Part shown: in pieces, positions 7,521 to 13,063 of the stretch | How positions within the stretch are numbered: the first letter of the stretch is position 1 | Layout: every line of letters starts with the position of its first letter | Source of the DNA: Anammoximicrobium sp964409865 | Lineage (GTDB): Bacteria; Planctomycetota; Planctomycetia; Pirellulales; Pirellulaceae | Length of the DNA: 13,063 bases | Direction of reading: 5' to 3' | Assembly (NCBI GenBank): GCA_964409865.1 | Contig: CAYPGE010000268.1 | Span: 1-13,063, forward strand | The notes under the pieces: generated by a model | The model's database searches: none | Told to the model about the DNA's origin: nothing | Seen by the model: only the letters and a program-made list of their open reading frames with translations | Translations under genes and position numbers: made by a program

Positions 7521-8414
7521 ATGTCCGTCGAAAAGTACCTGAAACCGGAGGTGATCAACCAGATCAAACGGCTGGACCTCCGCGCGCAATTCGTGGTCAA
7601 GGGGTTCCTGCAAGGCCTGCACGCCAGCCCGTATCACGGCTTTTCCGTGGAATTCAGCGAGCACCGCCGCTATACGCCCGGCGACGACCCCAAGGACATC
7701 GACTGGCTGGTCTACGCCAAGACGGACAAGTACTACGTCAAAAAGTTCGAGGCCGAGACGAACATTACCGGCTACCTGGCGATGGACCTGAGCCGCTCGA
7801 TGGGCTACACCTACCGCCAAGAGCTGACCAAGTTCGACTACGCGATCTGCCTGGCCGCCTCGCTGTGCTACTTGATGGTGCACCAGCAGGATCCGGTCGG
7901 GTTGATCACCTTCGATGAGCGCGTCCGGGACAGTCTGGCCCCGCGCTCCAAACGCACCCAACTGGCAAACGTGCTCTCGCACCTGGCCCGCTTGCAGCCC
8001 ACGGGTCCGACGGACATCGCCAACAGCGTGCGGCAGATCGCCGCCATGTTGCGGCACCGCAGTTTGGTCATGATCTTCTCCGACCTGCTGTGCGATACGG
8101 AACCGGTGCTGCAGAGTCTGCGGCTGCTCAGGCACGGGGGCCACGATGTGATCCTGTTCCATGTGCTGGACGAGGCCGAAGTGTACTTTCCGTTCGACGG
8201 CGTGATCGAGTTCGAGGAGCCCGAGACGGAAGAGCGCGTGCGAGTGGACGCCAGCAATTACCGGCAAGAATACCTGCAGGAGATCCAAGCCTTCCGTGGG
8301 GTTTACCGCCGGGAATGCTCTCAGCTCGGCGTTGATTACGTCGAATTGGACACCAGCCTGCAGTTCGACAAGGCGCTGTTGGAGTACCTCAGCAACCGGC
8401 GCGAGCGTTTCTGA
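7521..8414 (+). CDS. DUF58 domain-containing protein (vWA-like fold)
   Basis: This 297-residue soluble protein carries the DUF58 signature HRRYTPGDDPKDIDW (48-62) and a von Willebrand A-like domain with a metal-site motif DLSRS (Asp89, Ser91, Ser93), the TGPTDI loop (161-166) and SDLL (187-190). DUF58 proteins usually work with MoxR-type AAA ATPases and BatA-like membrane proteins in protein maturation or envelope stress; that role is inferred from the family. Neither partner is next to it here: a divergent DUF1080 gene lies upstream and a convergent Fe-S carrier downstream. The start is uncertain. The frame opens with a GTG at 7476 and has other ATGs, but the ATG at 7521 (MSVEKYLKPEV) begins where family similarity usually starts; it has no clear ribosome binding site. 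Confidence 0.9.
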   Translation: MSVEKYLKPEVINQIKRLDLRAQFVVKGFLQGLHASPYHGFSVEFSEHRRYTPGDDPKDIDWLVYAKTDKYYVKKFEAETNITGYLAMDLSRSMGYTYRQELTKFDYAICLAASLCYLMVHQQDPVGLITFDERVRDSLAPRSKRTQLANVLSHLARLQPTGPTDIANSVRQIAAMLRHRSLVMIFSDLLCDTEPVLQSLRLLRHGGHDVILFHVLDEAEVYFPFDGVIEFEEPETEERVRVDASNYRQEYLQEIQAFRGVYRRECSQLGVDYVELDTSLQFDKALLEYLSNRRERF

Positions 8415-8440
8415 GACGACGCCCAGCAACACGACACAAG

Positions 8441-8468
8441 AAAAACGGACACGCTGTGGCCGTGTCCG
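8441..8468 (-). terminator. Intrinsic terminator of the Fe-S carrier gene
   Basis: A perfect 8-base-pair stem (CGGACACG at 8446-8453 with CGTGTCCG at 8461-8468, 7-base loop) is followed on the minus strand by five T residues (8445-8441). It lies 30 bases past the stop codon of the HesB/IscA-type gene. On the plus strand no T-run follows, so it should act mainly on the leftward transcript. Confidence 0.85.
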
Positions 8469-8498
8469 CCTCATTCCGCTTGTCGCGCTCGACGCCTG

Positions 8499-8831
8499 TC
8501 AAGCCTGGGACGCACTGCAGCAACTGCAGGCACTGACGGCGTTCGGATTGTCGAACGTAAATCCGCGGCGTCCGTCCCCTTCAAACCAGTCGACCTTGGT
8601 GCCGTCCAGGTACAGCGAACTCTTCTTGTCGACCACCACGTCTACGCCGTGGAAGTTGTATTTCGAATCTTTCTTGGCATCGTAGTTGTTGTCAAAGCCA
8701 AGCGTGTAATTGAACCCGCTGCAGCCGCCGCCCGCCACGCCGATGCGGAGGAACAATTCGTCGTCCAACTTCTGTTCTTCCTTCACGCGTTTGATTTCGC
8801 CAGCCGCACGTTCTGTGAGCGTAATCGCCAT
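8499..8831 (-). CDS. HesB/IscA-family iron-sulfur cluster carrier (ErpA-like)
   Basis: A 110-residue A-type Fe-S carrier that takes clusters from the assembly scaffold and passes them to apoproteins in the cytoplasm. It has the family's full length and its N-terminal ITLTERAA motif, the first cluster-binding Cys in GGGCSGF (Cys37) and the late Cys pair near the C-terminus. That pair is normally CGCG followed by Ser-Phe; here it is CSCC (Cys102, Cys104, Cys105) followed by SASQA, so CxC is kept, a third Cys is added and the tail differs. GGAGAAGG lies just before the ATG. It appears to be a single-gene unit with a possible -10 box upstream and its own terminator. No suf, isc or nif genes are visible. 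ErpA and IscA cannot be told apart here. Confidence 0.93.
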   Translation of the reverse strand: MAITLTERAAGEIKRVKEEQKLDDELFLRIGVAGGGCSGFNYTLGFDNNYDAKKDSKYNFHGVDVVVDKKSSLYLDGTKVDWFEGDGRRGFTFDNPNAVSACSCCSASQA

Positions 8832-8883
8832 AGACCTTCTCCAACCTGATCGTGATACATTTTTGGCAGCACCGAGCGTGTAA

Positions 8884-8889
8884 ATTATA
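8884..8889 (-). promoter_or_regulatory. Candidate -10 box of the Fe-S carrier gene
   Basis: A perfect TATAAT on the minus strand lies 52 bases before the start codon, in the right place for a leader of about 45 bases. No good -35 sequence is found 16-18 bases further upstream, so this rests on the -10 match and position only. Confidence 0.35.
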
Positions 8890-9059
8890 GGAACTGGCCG
8901 CGCATGGAAAGGCGCCCGGACGGAAAAACTGCAATTTGAGCTGGAAATCGCCGTCCGGTGACGCCGGAAGCCGCGAATTGAACCTGCGTGTCGAATTATC
9001 GTCTGGTTCGCGGCGAGAATCCGACCCGTCCGACTGATCCGCCCGACAAGAGATCGACC

Positions 9060-10451
9060 TCAATTCGAGGCCTGGACCCAGCCGTGCAGCGGCGTTTCGA
9101 GGCCGAGCCGCTTCATTTTCTTGTACAGCGTGGTCCGGTTGATTCCCAGTTTCTCGGCCGTCGCGTTGCGGTTCCAGTTGTGTTCCTGGAGCGTCGCGAG
9201 AATGATTTGCCGCTCGGGGGCTTCGAGCGATTCCTTCAGCGTTCGCGCGGCGTTTCGTTTCGGCAGCGAGGGAGCGGCGAGGGCCAAATCACGAGGCAGG
9301 TCGTCCAGGGTGATGCGGGGCGTCTTGCCGAGCAGCACCGCCCGCTCCACCACGTTTTGGAGTTCACGAACGTTGCCCGGCCAGCGATACGCCTGGAGAG
9401 CCGCCATCGCCTCCTCGGAGAAACCTTCGACCGGTTTTCCCGTCTCCTCGCGGATTCGCACCAAAAAATGTTCCGCCAGCAGCGGGATGTCCCCCAATCG
9501 CGAACGCAGTGGCGGAAGTTCGATGTTGATCACGTTGATGCGATAGTACAAGTCCTGGCGGAACCGGCCCGCCGTAACGGCTTGTGTCAAGTCGTCATTG
9601 GTCGCCAGGATCACTCGTGTATCGATATGGATCGTCTTGGTGCCGCCGACGGGTTCGAACTCCAACTCCTGCAACACCCGCAGCAACTTGACCTGCATGT
9701 TGGGCGATGCGGTACTGATCTCGTCCAGGAAAATGGTGCCCCCGTCGGCCTGCTTGAACTTGCCCGTCTTGTCGCCGGTGGCCCCGGTAAACGAGCCGGC
9801 GACGTGCCCGAACAGTTCACTTTCCAGCAGCGTTTCTGGAAGCGCTCCGCACGCCACCTCGACAAAGGGCTTGTCGCGCCGGCTGCTGCGGCGGTGAATC
9901 GCGCGGGCGATCAAGGACTTTCCCGTTCCGCTTTCGCCCGAAATCAAGACCGTGGCCCTGGTGTCGGCGATGCTGTCGATCATATCGAACGTTTTCAGCA
10001 TGCGGTGGTCGCGGCCGACGACGTTTTCCATGCCGAACCGCAAATCCAGTTGCGCTTTGAGTTTAGCGTTTTCCTCCAGGACGTTGCGCTGCGACAGAGC
10101 GCGGTCGATGGCCAGTTCCAGTTCCTCGTCCAGCAGGGGTTTGGTCAACAGATCGAAAGCGCCGGCGCGGATCGCCTCGATCCCGGTCTCGGCGGTCGCA
10201 TACCCCGTAACCAGGATCACGGTCGCCTCCGGCAGTCGGCTTCGGCAGTGTTCCAGCACGTCAAAGCCGTCGCCGTCCTGCAGCCGGATGTCGGCCAGCA
10301 CCAGGTCGAAGCTGGCCTCGTCGATCAGCGCCCGAGCCTCGCGGCAACTCGCGGCTTCCGAGACCTCGAAGCCTTTTTCGCGGAGCCAGTCGGACATCCC
10401 GTCCAACACTTGGCGATCGTCGTCCACCAGCAGCAGGGAGCGTTGTTTCAT
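9060..10451 (-). CDS. NtrC-family sigma-54-dependent response regulator
   Basis: A 463-residue, three-domain regulator. The receiver domain (about 4-118) has the acidic pair Asp10/Asp11, phosphorylation site Asp54, Thr82 and Lys104. The AAA+ sigma-54 activation domain (about 143-378) has Walker A SGESGTGKS (171-179), the sigma-54 contact loop as GSFTGA (219-224, normally GAFTGA), Walker B GTIFLDEI (238-245), GRFRQDLYYR (295-304) and WPGNVREL (357-364). A Fis-type helix-turn-helix (about 425-450) ends the protein, so it should bind an upstream enhancer and activate sigma-54 promoters when phosphorylated. GAGG precedes the ATG. No histidine kinase or target operon is adjacent, so signal and regulon are unknown. 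It diverges from a NarL-type regulator. Confidence 0.96.
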   Translation of the reverse strand: MKQRSLLLVDDDRQVLDGMSDWLREKGFEVSEAASCREARALIDEASFDLVLADIRLQDGDGFDVLEHCRSRLPEATVILVTGYATAETGIEAIRAGAFDLLTKPLLDEELELAIDRALSQRNVLEENAKLKAQLDLRFGMENVVGRDHRMLKTFDMIDSIADTRATVLISGESGTGKSLIARAIHRRSSRRDKPFVEVACGALPETLLESELFGHVAGSFTGATGDKTGKFKQADGGTIFLDEISTASPNMQVKLLRVLQELEFEPVGGTKTIHIDTRVILATNDDLTQAVTAGRFRQDLYYRINVINIELPPLRSRLGDIPLLAEHFLVRIREETGKPVEGFSEEAMAALQAYRWPGNVRELQNVVERAVLLGKTPRITLDDLPRDLALAAPSLPKRNAARTLKESLEAPERQIILATLQEHNWNRNATAEKLGINRTTLYKKMKRLGLETPLHGWVQASN

Positions 10452-10493
10452 GTTCGCCTCAAGTGGTGCAAAAAGAGTTCCGCCGTCGTCATT

Positions 10494-10522
10494 TATCTAG
10501 GTCACGCCTTGCACATCGTCAA
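10494..10522 (-). promoter_or_regulatory. Candidate promoter of the NtrC-type regulator gene
   Basis: On the minus strand TTGACG (10522-10517, five of six -35 matches) is followed after 17 bases by TAGATA (10499-10494, a weak -10). This would start transcription about 36 bases before the start codon. The -10 is poor, so confidence is low. Confidence 0.28.
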
Positions 10523-10640
10523 CGTGATGTCTCCCAGGAACATGACGTGTCGGCGCCAAACCCGAATCGCGTCCTCCGGGAGGATGGCATATCCTGTAAG
10601 AGCGGCAAAAAGCGGCTGATCCCACCCTGCGATACCCCTC

Positions 10641-10652
10641 TTTTAGCTAAAA
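10641..10652. promoter_or_regulatory. Perfect 12-base palindrome, possible operator
   Basis: TTTTAGCTAAAA is a perfect palindrome in an A/T-rich patch of an otherwise G/C-rich window, 117 bases before the NarL-type regulator gene. Its symmetry would suit a dimeric regulator, such as one of the two encoded on either side. No second copy is seen nearby. Confidence 0.3.
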
Positions 10653-10768
10653 CAAAAACCCCAGAAAAACTTCTTGGGAGGCGGTGGTTTCCTGACAGAA
10701 AGTGGGTATCATGTGGGCGTACAGTGTCACCCTTCTTGTGTCAATCTAACTGCAATTAGGAGGTTATC

Positions 10769-11401
10769 GTGGGTATCAAAGTCGTGATCGCCGACGATCA
10801 AGAGGTCGTCCGCAAAGGCCTGGCAAGTTTGTTTGAGAACGCCGACATCGAGATCGTCGCGGAAGCCAAGACCGGCAACGAGGCGGTGTCCAAGACGCTG
10901 AAGCACAAACCGGCCGTGCTGTTGATGGACGTCATGATGTCCGAAACCGACGGTTTGGATGCCTTGGAAAAAATCCGCAACAAGGCGCCGAACGTCAAGG
11001 TCGTGATGATGTCCGCGCACGACAATCCGACCTATGTGGCTCGTTCCGTAGCGCTGGGGGCGGAGGCCTTCCTGCTGAAGGACACGTCGGGCCAGGACAT
11101 TGTGGCCGCCGTCAAGCGTGCGGCGCGCGGCGAGGCCGCTGTCGCGGACACCCGGATGATCGAAATCAAGGCCCGTTTGGCGACTCGCTTGGACCCCAGC
11201 GAGGATGGTGTTCCGCTGACGAAACGCGAGTATCAAGTCCTGCGGCACTTGGCTTACGGACTCAGCAATCGCGAAATCGGCCGGTCGCTGAAGATCAGCA
11301 TCGAGACCGTCAAGGAGCACGTGCAGAACATCCTCCGCAAGCTGGACGCCGCGGACCGGACCGAGGCGGCGGTGTGGGCCGTCAAACGCGGTTTGGTTTA
11401 G
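10769..11401 (+). CDS. NarL/LuxR-family response regulator
   Basis: A 210-residue two-domain regulator. The receiver domain (about 3-120) has Asp9/Asp10, phosphorylation site Asp54 in LLMDVMM, Ser82 in the MSA switch position and Lys104 in LLKD. The C-terminal LuxR-type helix-turn-helix (about 147-208) begins LTKREYQVLRHLAYGLSNRE and contains the recognition helix region ISIETVKEHVQNIL (176-189). It should bind DNA as a dimer after phosphorylation by a partner kinase, which is not in this window. The start is GTG, set by a strong AGGAGG (10758-10763) 5 bases upstream. It diverges from an NtrC-type regulator and converges on xerC. Its targets are unknown; dyads upstream make autoregulation possible. 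Confidence 0.95.
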   Translation: MGIKVVIADDQEVVRKGLASLFENADIEIVAEAKTGNEAVSKTLKHKPAVLLMDVMMSETDGLDALEKIRNKAPNVKVVMMSAHDNPTYVARSVALGAEAFLLKDTSGQDIVAAVKRAARGEAAVADTRMIEIKARLATRLDPSEDGVPLTKREYQVLRHLAYGLSNREIGRSLKISIETVKEHVQNILRKLDAADRTEAAVWAVKRGLV

Positions 11402-11434
11402 GCGGGCGGTGATTTCTCATCCGTCGATGACACC

Positions 11435-11458
11435 CCCGGCTTTGGACTGCAGGCCGGG
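11435..11458. terminator. Weak hairpin between convergent genes
   Basis: CCCGGC (11435-11440) pairs with GCCGGG (11453-11458) around a 12-base loop, in the 71-base gap between the ends of the NarL-type regulator and xerC. No T-run follows on either strand, so a termination role is only suggested by position. Confidence 0.25.
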
Positions 11459-11472
11459 CTGAGTCGCACGTG

Positions 11473-12372
11473 TCAGTTCGCTCGCGGATGAGCCCGCTGG
11501 TACGCTTCGCGCAAGCTGGCGGTGCTGACATGCGTGTAGATCTGTGTCGTCACCAGGCTCTTGTGCCCCAGGAGTTCCTGAACGCTGCGGATGTCGGCAC
11601 CGCGGTCCAGCAGGTGCGTGGCAAAGCTGTGCCGCAGCGTGTGGGGTGTCGTTCGCAGATCGAGCCCCGCGATCTTGAGGTACTTCTCCAACATCCGCGC
11701 GACGCTTCGCGTGGTCAGCCGGCAGCCCAAGCGGCTTACGAACACAGGAGCTTCCGGGCCGGGGGATTGACGGCGGGACAGCGTCCGCACGCGGAGCCAG
11801 CGTTGCAGAGCCTGCAGGGCAAACGTTCCCAACGGCGCCAGTCGCTCGCGGCGGCCTTTGCCCCGGATCCTCACCAAGCCATCGCTCAGGTCTAAATCGC
11901 CGTCGTTGATGCCCACCAACTCACTGACGCGCAAGCCCGCCGAGTACATCGTTTCCAGCATGGCGCGGTCTCGGAGTCCCAGGGGGCAATTTGCCGGCGG
12001 CGTCTCGAGCAAACGGCCGATCTCGTCGGTGGACAGGAAATGCGGCAGCTTCCGGTCGGGCCGAGGGTTGCGCAGCGGTTTGGCGGGATTGGCTTCCGCG
12101 TAACCTTCCCGCTGGGCGAAGCGGAAAAAACTCCGCAGCGAAGCCAGGCGGCGGGCGATCGAAGTCTTGGCGTACCCGGCCTCGTGCAGCGCCGCGACGT
12201 AGCCGCGGAGGTCCAGAGAGGTGATCTCGGCCGGCTCGGCCGGCCGGCCATAGCTCTCGGTCAGATACTCATCCAGGGCCGTGAGATCTTCGCGATAGGA
12301 TTTGATCGTCAACGTCGAGGCATTGCGCTCGACCAACAGATAGCGGAGAAAGCGGGCGATCGCTGGCTGCAT
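11473..12372 (-). CDS. xerC: Tyrosine recombinase XerC
   Basis: A tyrosine recombinase of about 300 residues that, with a partner Xer protein, resolves chromosome dimers at dif. In the numbering from the longer start (12396), it has the N-terminal core-binding (SAM-like) domain (about 12-97) and the catalytic domain with all active-site residues: Arg156 (AGLRVSEL), Lys180 (RGKGRRER), His252 and Arg255 (HTLRH), His278 (LGHKSL) and nucleophile Tyr287 (TTQIYTHV). The VQELLGH motif and the AHPRA tail favour XerC over XerD. I chose the ATG at 12372 because GAGG lies 5 bases before it; the ATG at 12396 would overlap the upstream gene by 17 bases and has no clear ribosome site. The upstream small gene ends 7 bases before this start, so the two are probably translated from one mRNA. 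No integron or phage genes are nearby. Confidence 0.93.
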   Translation of the reverse strand: MQPAIARFLRYLLVERNASTLTIKSYREDLTALDEYLTESYGRPAEPAEITSLDLRGYVAALHEAGYAKTSIARRLASLRSFFRFAQREGYAEANPAKPLRNPRPDRKLPHFLSTDEIGRLLETPPANCPLGLRDRAMLETMYSAGLRVSELVGINDGDLDLSDGLVRIRGKGRRERLAPLGTFALQALQRWLRVRTLSRRQSPGPEAPVFVSRLGCRLTTRSVARMLEKYLKIAGLDLRTTPHTLRHSFATHLLDRGADIRSVQELLGHKSLVTTQIYTHVSTASLREAYQRAHPRAN

Positions 12373-12379
12373 GACATCC

Positions 12380-12673
12380 TCAAGCCGCTCCTTCATCGTC
12401 GAACCGGTCCGTCAGGACGTCGTCGGTGATTCGCTGACTGAATCGCGACGCCAAGTCGAACCGTCGCGGCGGCGGCGCCTGCCGCTCGGCGACAACCGTC
12501 TCCCGGATCTTCTGGCTCATCACCGCCGCGTCATACCAAGTAAAGCTCAACTCGGGGTTGGCCGCGAAACGGCCCAATTGACGCAGCATCTCGACGCGGT
12601 TGTCGTCGTCAAACAGAAAGACGTAACGCTCGTTGCCCTTGACCAGTGCCAGCACGTTGATTTCCGTGGTCAC
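12380..12673 (-). CDS. Small acidic protein of unknown function, coupled to xerC
   Basis: I do not recognise this 97-residue protein. It starts at GTG with GGAGG 9 bases upstream, and its stop lies 7 bases before the chosen xerC start, which indicates cotranscription. Residues about 5-20 (NVLALVKGNERYVFLF) look like two beta strands, followed by an acidic turn DDDN (22-25), a helix-like stretch (27-37) and a WYDAAVMSQKIRE segment (46-58). The C-terminal third is charged and probably disordered (APPPRR at about 66-71; acidic end near 84-95). There is no signal peptide, membrane segment, Cys cluster or known catalytic motif. Reading-frame quality and the good ribosome site support a real gene. 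It could be an Xer accessory factor or just an operon neighbour. Confidence 0.72.
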   Translation of the reverse strand: MTTEINVLALVKGNERYVFLFDDDNRVEMLRQLGRFAANPELSFTWYDAAVMSQKIRETVVAERQAPPPRRFDLASRFSQRITDDVLTDRFDDEGAA

Positions 12674-12952
12674 GTCCTAGACCCTCCGTCAGCCCTCCTG
12701 GCTCTCGGACTCAACATGGGCCGCTGCTGGAAAAGTCCGAGGGTTCCAAGTCACTAACGAAGTTATCGGCTGACTTGATACAATCGCGTTACTTGCATTT
12801 CGGTATCGGGGTTGTGACGACATCGCAGCTTTCATGCTGTAGGCAAAAGCTACTTGGTACGGCAGCTTTTCGCAGAAAGAGAATCAGCACGCTGTCACGA
12901 GTTTCGCGGTGGGAGCGTTGAGAAAAGCCCGGCTTTGTGGGAGCAGCAAATC

Positions 12953-12977
12953 GGTTCCCAAGCGGAGTGTGGGAACC
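12953..12977. repeat. Short palindromic repeat (GGTTCCCA/TGGGAACC hairpin)
   Basis: Perfect 8-base arms GGTTCCCA (12953-12960) and TGGGAACC (12970-12977) flank a 9-base loop. Hairpins of the form 'gttccca...tgggaac' are, to my memory, common intergenic repeats in several phyla including planctomycetes. No T-run follows. Confidence 0.5.
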
Positions 12978-13028
12978 AGAACTGGGCGCTGGTGAGAAAT
13001 CCGGGTTCGTGCGGCGTCCAGGCTAAAT

Positions 13029-13063
13029 GTTGGGGTAGCGGAAGTGGCGTAAGCTTCCAGCTT
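13029..13063. repeat. Probable dispersed repeat, cut by the window edge
   Basis: The final bases contain GGAAG (13040-13044) and CTTCC (13054-13058) around TGGCGTAAG, preceded by GTTGGGGTAGC. I recall 'gtggcgtaagcttccagctt' strings as frequent intergenic repeats in Pirellula-type planctomycetes, but cannot confirm it here. The element continues past the window. Confidence 0.35.

Larger units (their letters stand above)
10452..10768. other. Intergenic regulatory region between two divergent response regulator genes
   Basis: These 317 bases hold no gene. Visible elements are a candidate leftward promoter (listed separately), a compact dyad TCCTCC-G-GGAGGA near 10572-10584, a perfect 12-base palindrome TTTTAGCTAAAA at 10641-10652, and a TATCAT box (10707-10712) that could be the -10 of the rightward gene, without a good -35. 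The sequence GTGGGTATCA occurs at 10702-10711 and again exactly at the start codon of the rightward gene (10769-10778). Confidence 0.55.
12674..13063. other. Gene-free region upstream of the xerC unit
   Basis: These 390 bases hold no supported gene on either strand. The part nearest 12674 should carry the promoter of the xerC unit, but I find no clear -35/-10 pair. Two hairpin repeats lie toward the right edge and are listed separately. No tRNA and no dif-like 28-base site are recognisable. Confidence 0.5.

Noticed and set aside
6759..8474. A 571-codon minus-strand open frame opposite the DUF58 gene
   Set aside because: Shadow of the DUF58 gene and of the DUF1080 gene in another frame; it has no domain of its own.
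10500..10512. A sigma-54-like promoter (GGTCACGCCTTGC) between the two regulators
   Set aside because: The GG and GC elements are 9 bases apart instead of the required 10, and the core TGGCAC is imperfect.
8988..10619. A 543-codon plus-strand open frame opposite the NtrC-type gene
   Set aside because: The minus-strand product has three complete domains with intact motifs; the plus-strand product has none.
12674..13063. A dif site near xerC
   Set aside because: No 28-base sequence with two Xer-type half-sites around a 6-8 base centre is recognisable.
1..13063. A defence, phage or integrative element linked to the tyrosine recombinase
   Set aside because: The recombinase has XerC-specific features, and no phage, transposase, toxin-antitoxin, restriction or tRNA attachment signals are nearby.

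Overview
The window looks like a chromosomal segment of a planctomycete, most likely of the Pirellula/Rhodopirellula type. The evidence is lineage-typical gene content: two DUF1559 pseudopilin-like genes, one followed by a small carboxypeptidase-regulatory-domain lipoprotein, a secreted DUF1080 protein, an FG-GAP protein with a c-type heme motif, and a TPR/diheme cytochrome. High G+C and several short palindromic repeats between genes fit this. The assignment comes from recognising families, not from a search.

Layout: the first 39 bases hold the start of a leftward DUF1559 gene cut by the window edge. A 766-base gene-free gap with a strong inverted repeat separates it from a second, rightward DUF1559 gene (806-1828) and its lipoprotein partner (1891-2346). 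A multi-hairpin repeat sits between that operon and a convergent FG-GAP/heme protein (2453-4057, minus). This gene is divergent from a membrane-anchored TPR plus two-heme cytochrome c protein (4256-6247, plus); together they look like a cell-surface or periplasmic redox pair. A repeat-rich gap follows, then a secreted DUF1080 protein (6485-7255, minus), divergent from a DUF58 protein (7521-8414, plus).

The right half holds housekeeping and regulatory genes: a HesB/IscA-type Fe-S carrier with its own intrinsic terminator (8499-8831, minus), an NtrC-type sigma-54 activator (9060-10451, minus) and, divergent from it, a NarL-type response regulator (10769-11401, plus). Neither regulator has a histidine kinase beside it here. 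A XerC-type tyrosine recombinase (11473-12372, minus) is preceded by a small unrecognised gene (12380-12673, minus) in a tight two-gene unit. The last 390 bases hold no gene but contain two short hairpin repeats.

I see no CRISPR array, tRNA, rRNA, transposase or defence island. The most unusual items are the divergent heme-protein pair, the 97-base inverted repeat between the two DUF1559 genes, and the small protein coupled to xerC. None of these amounts to a clearly new system on sequence alone.
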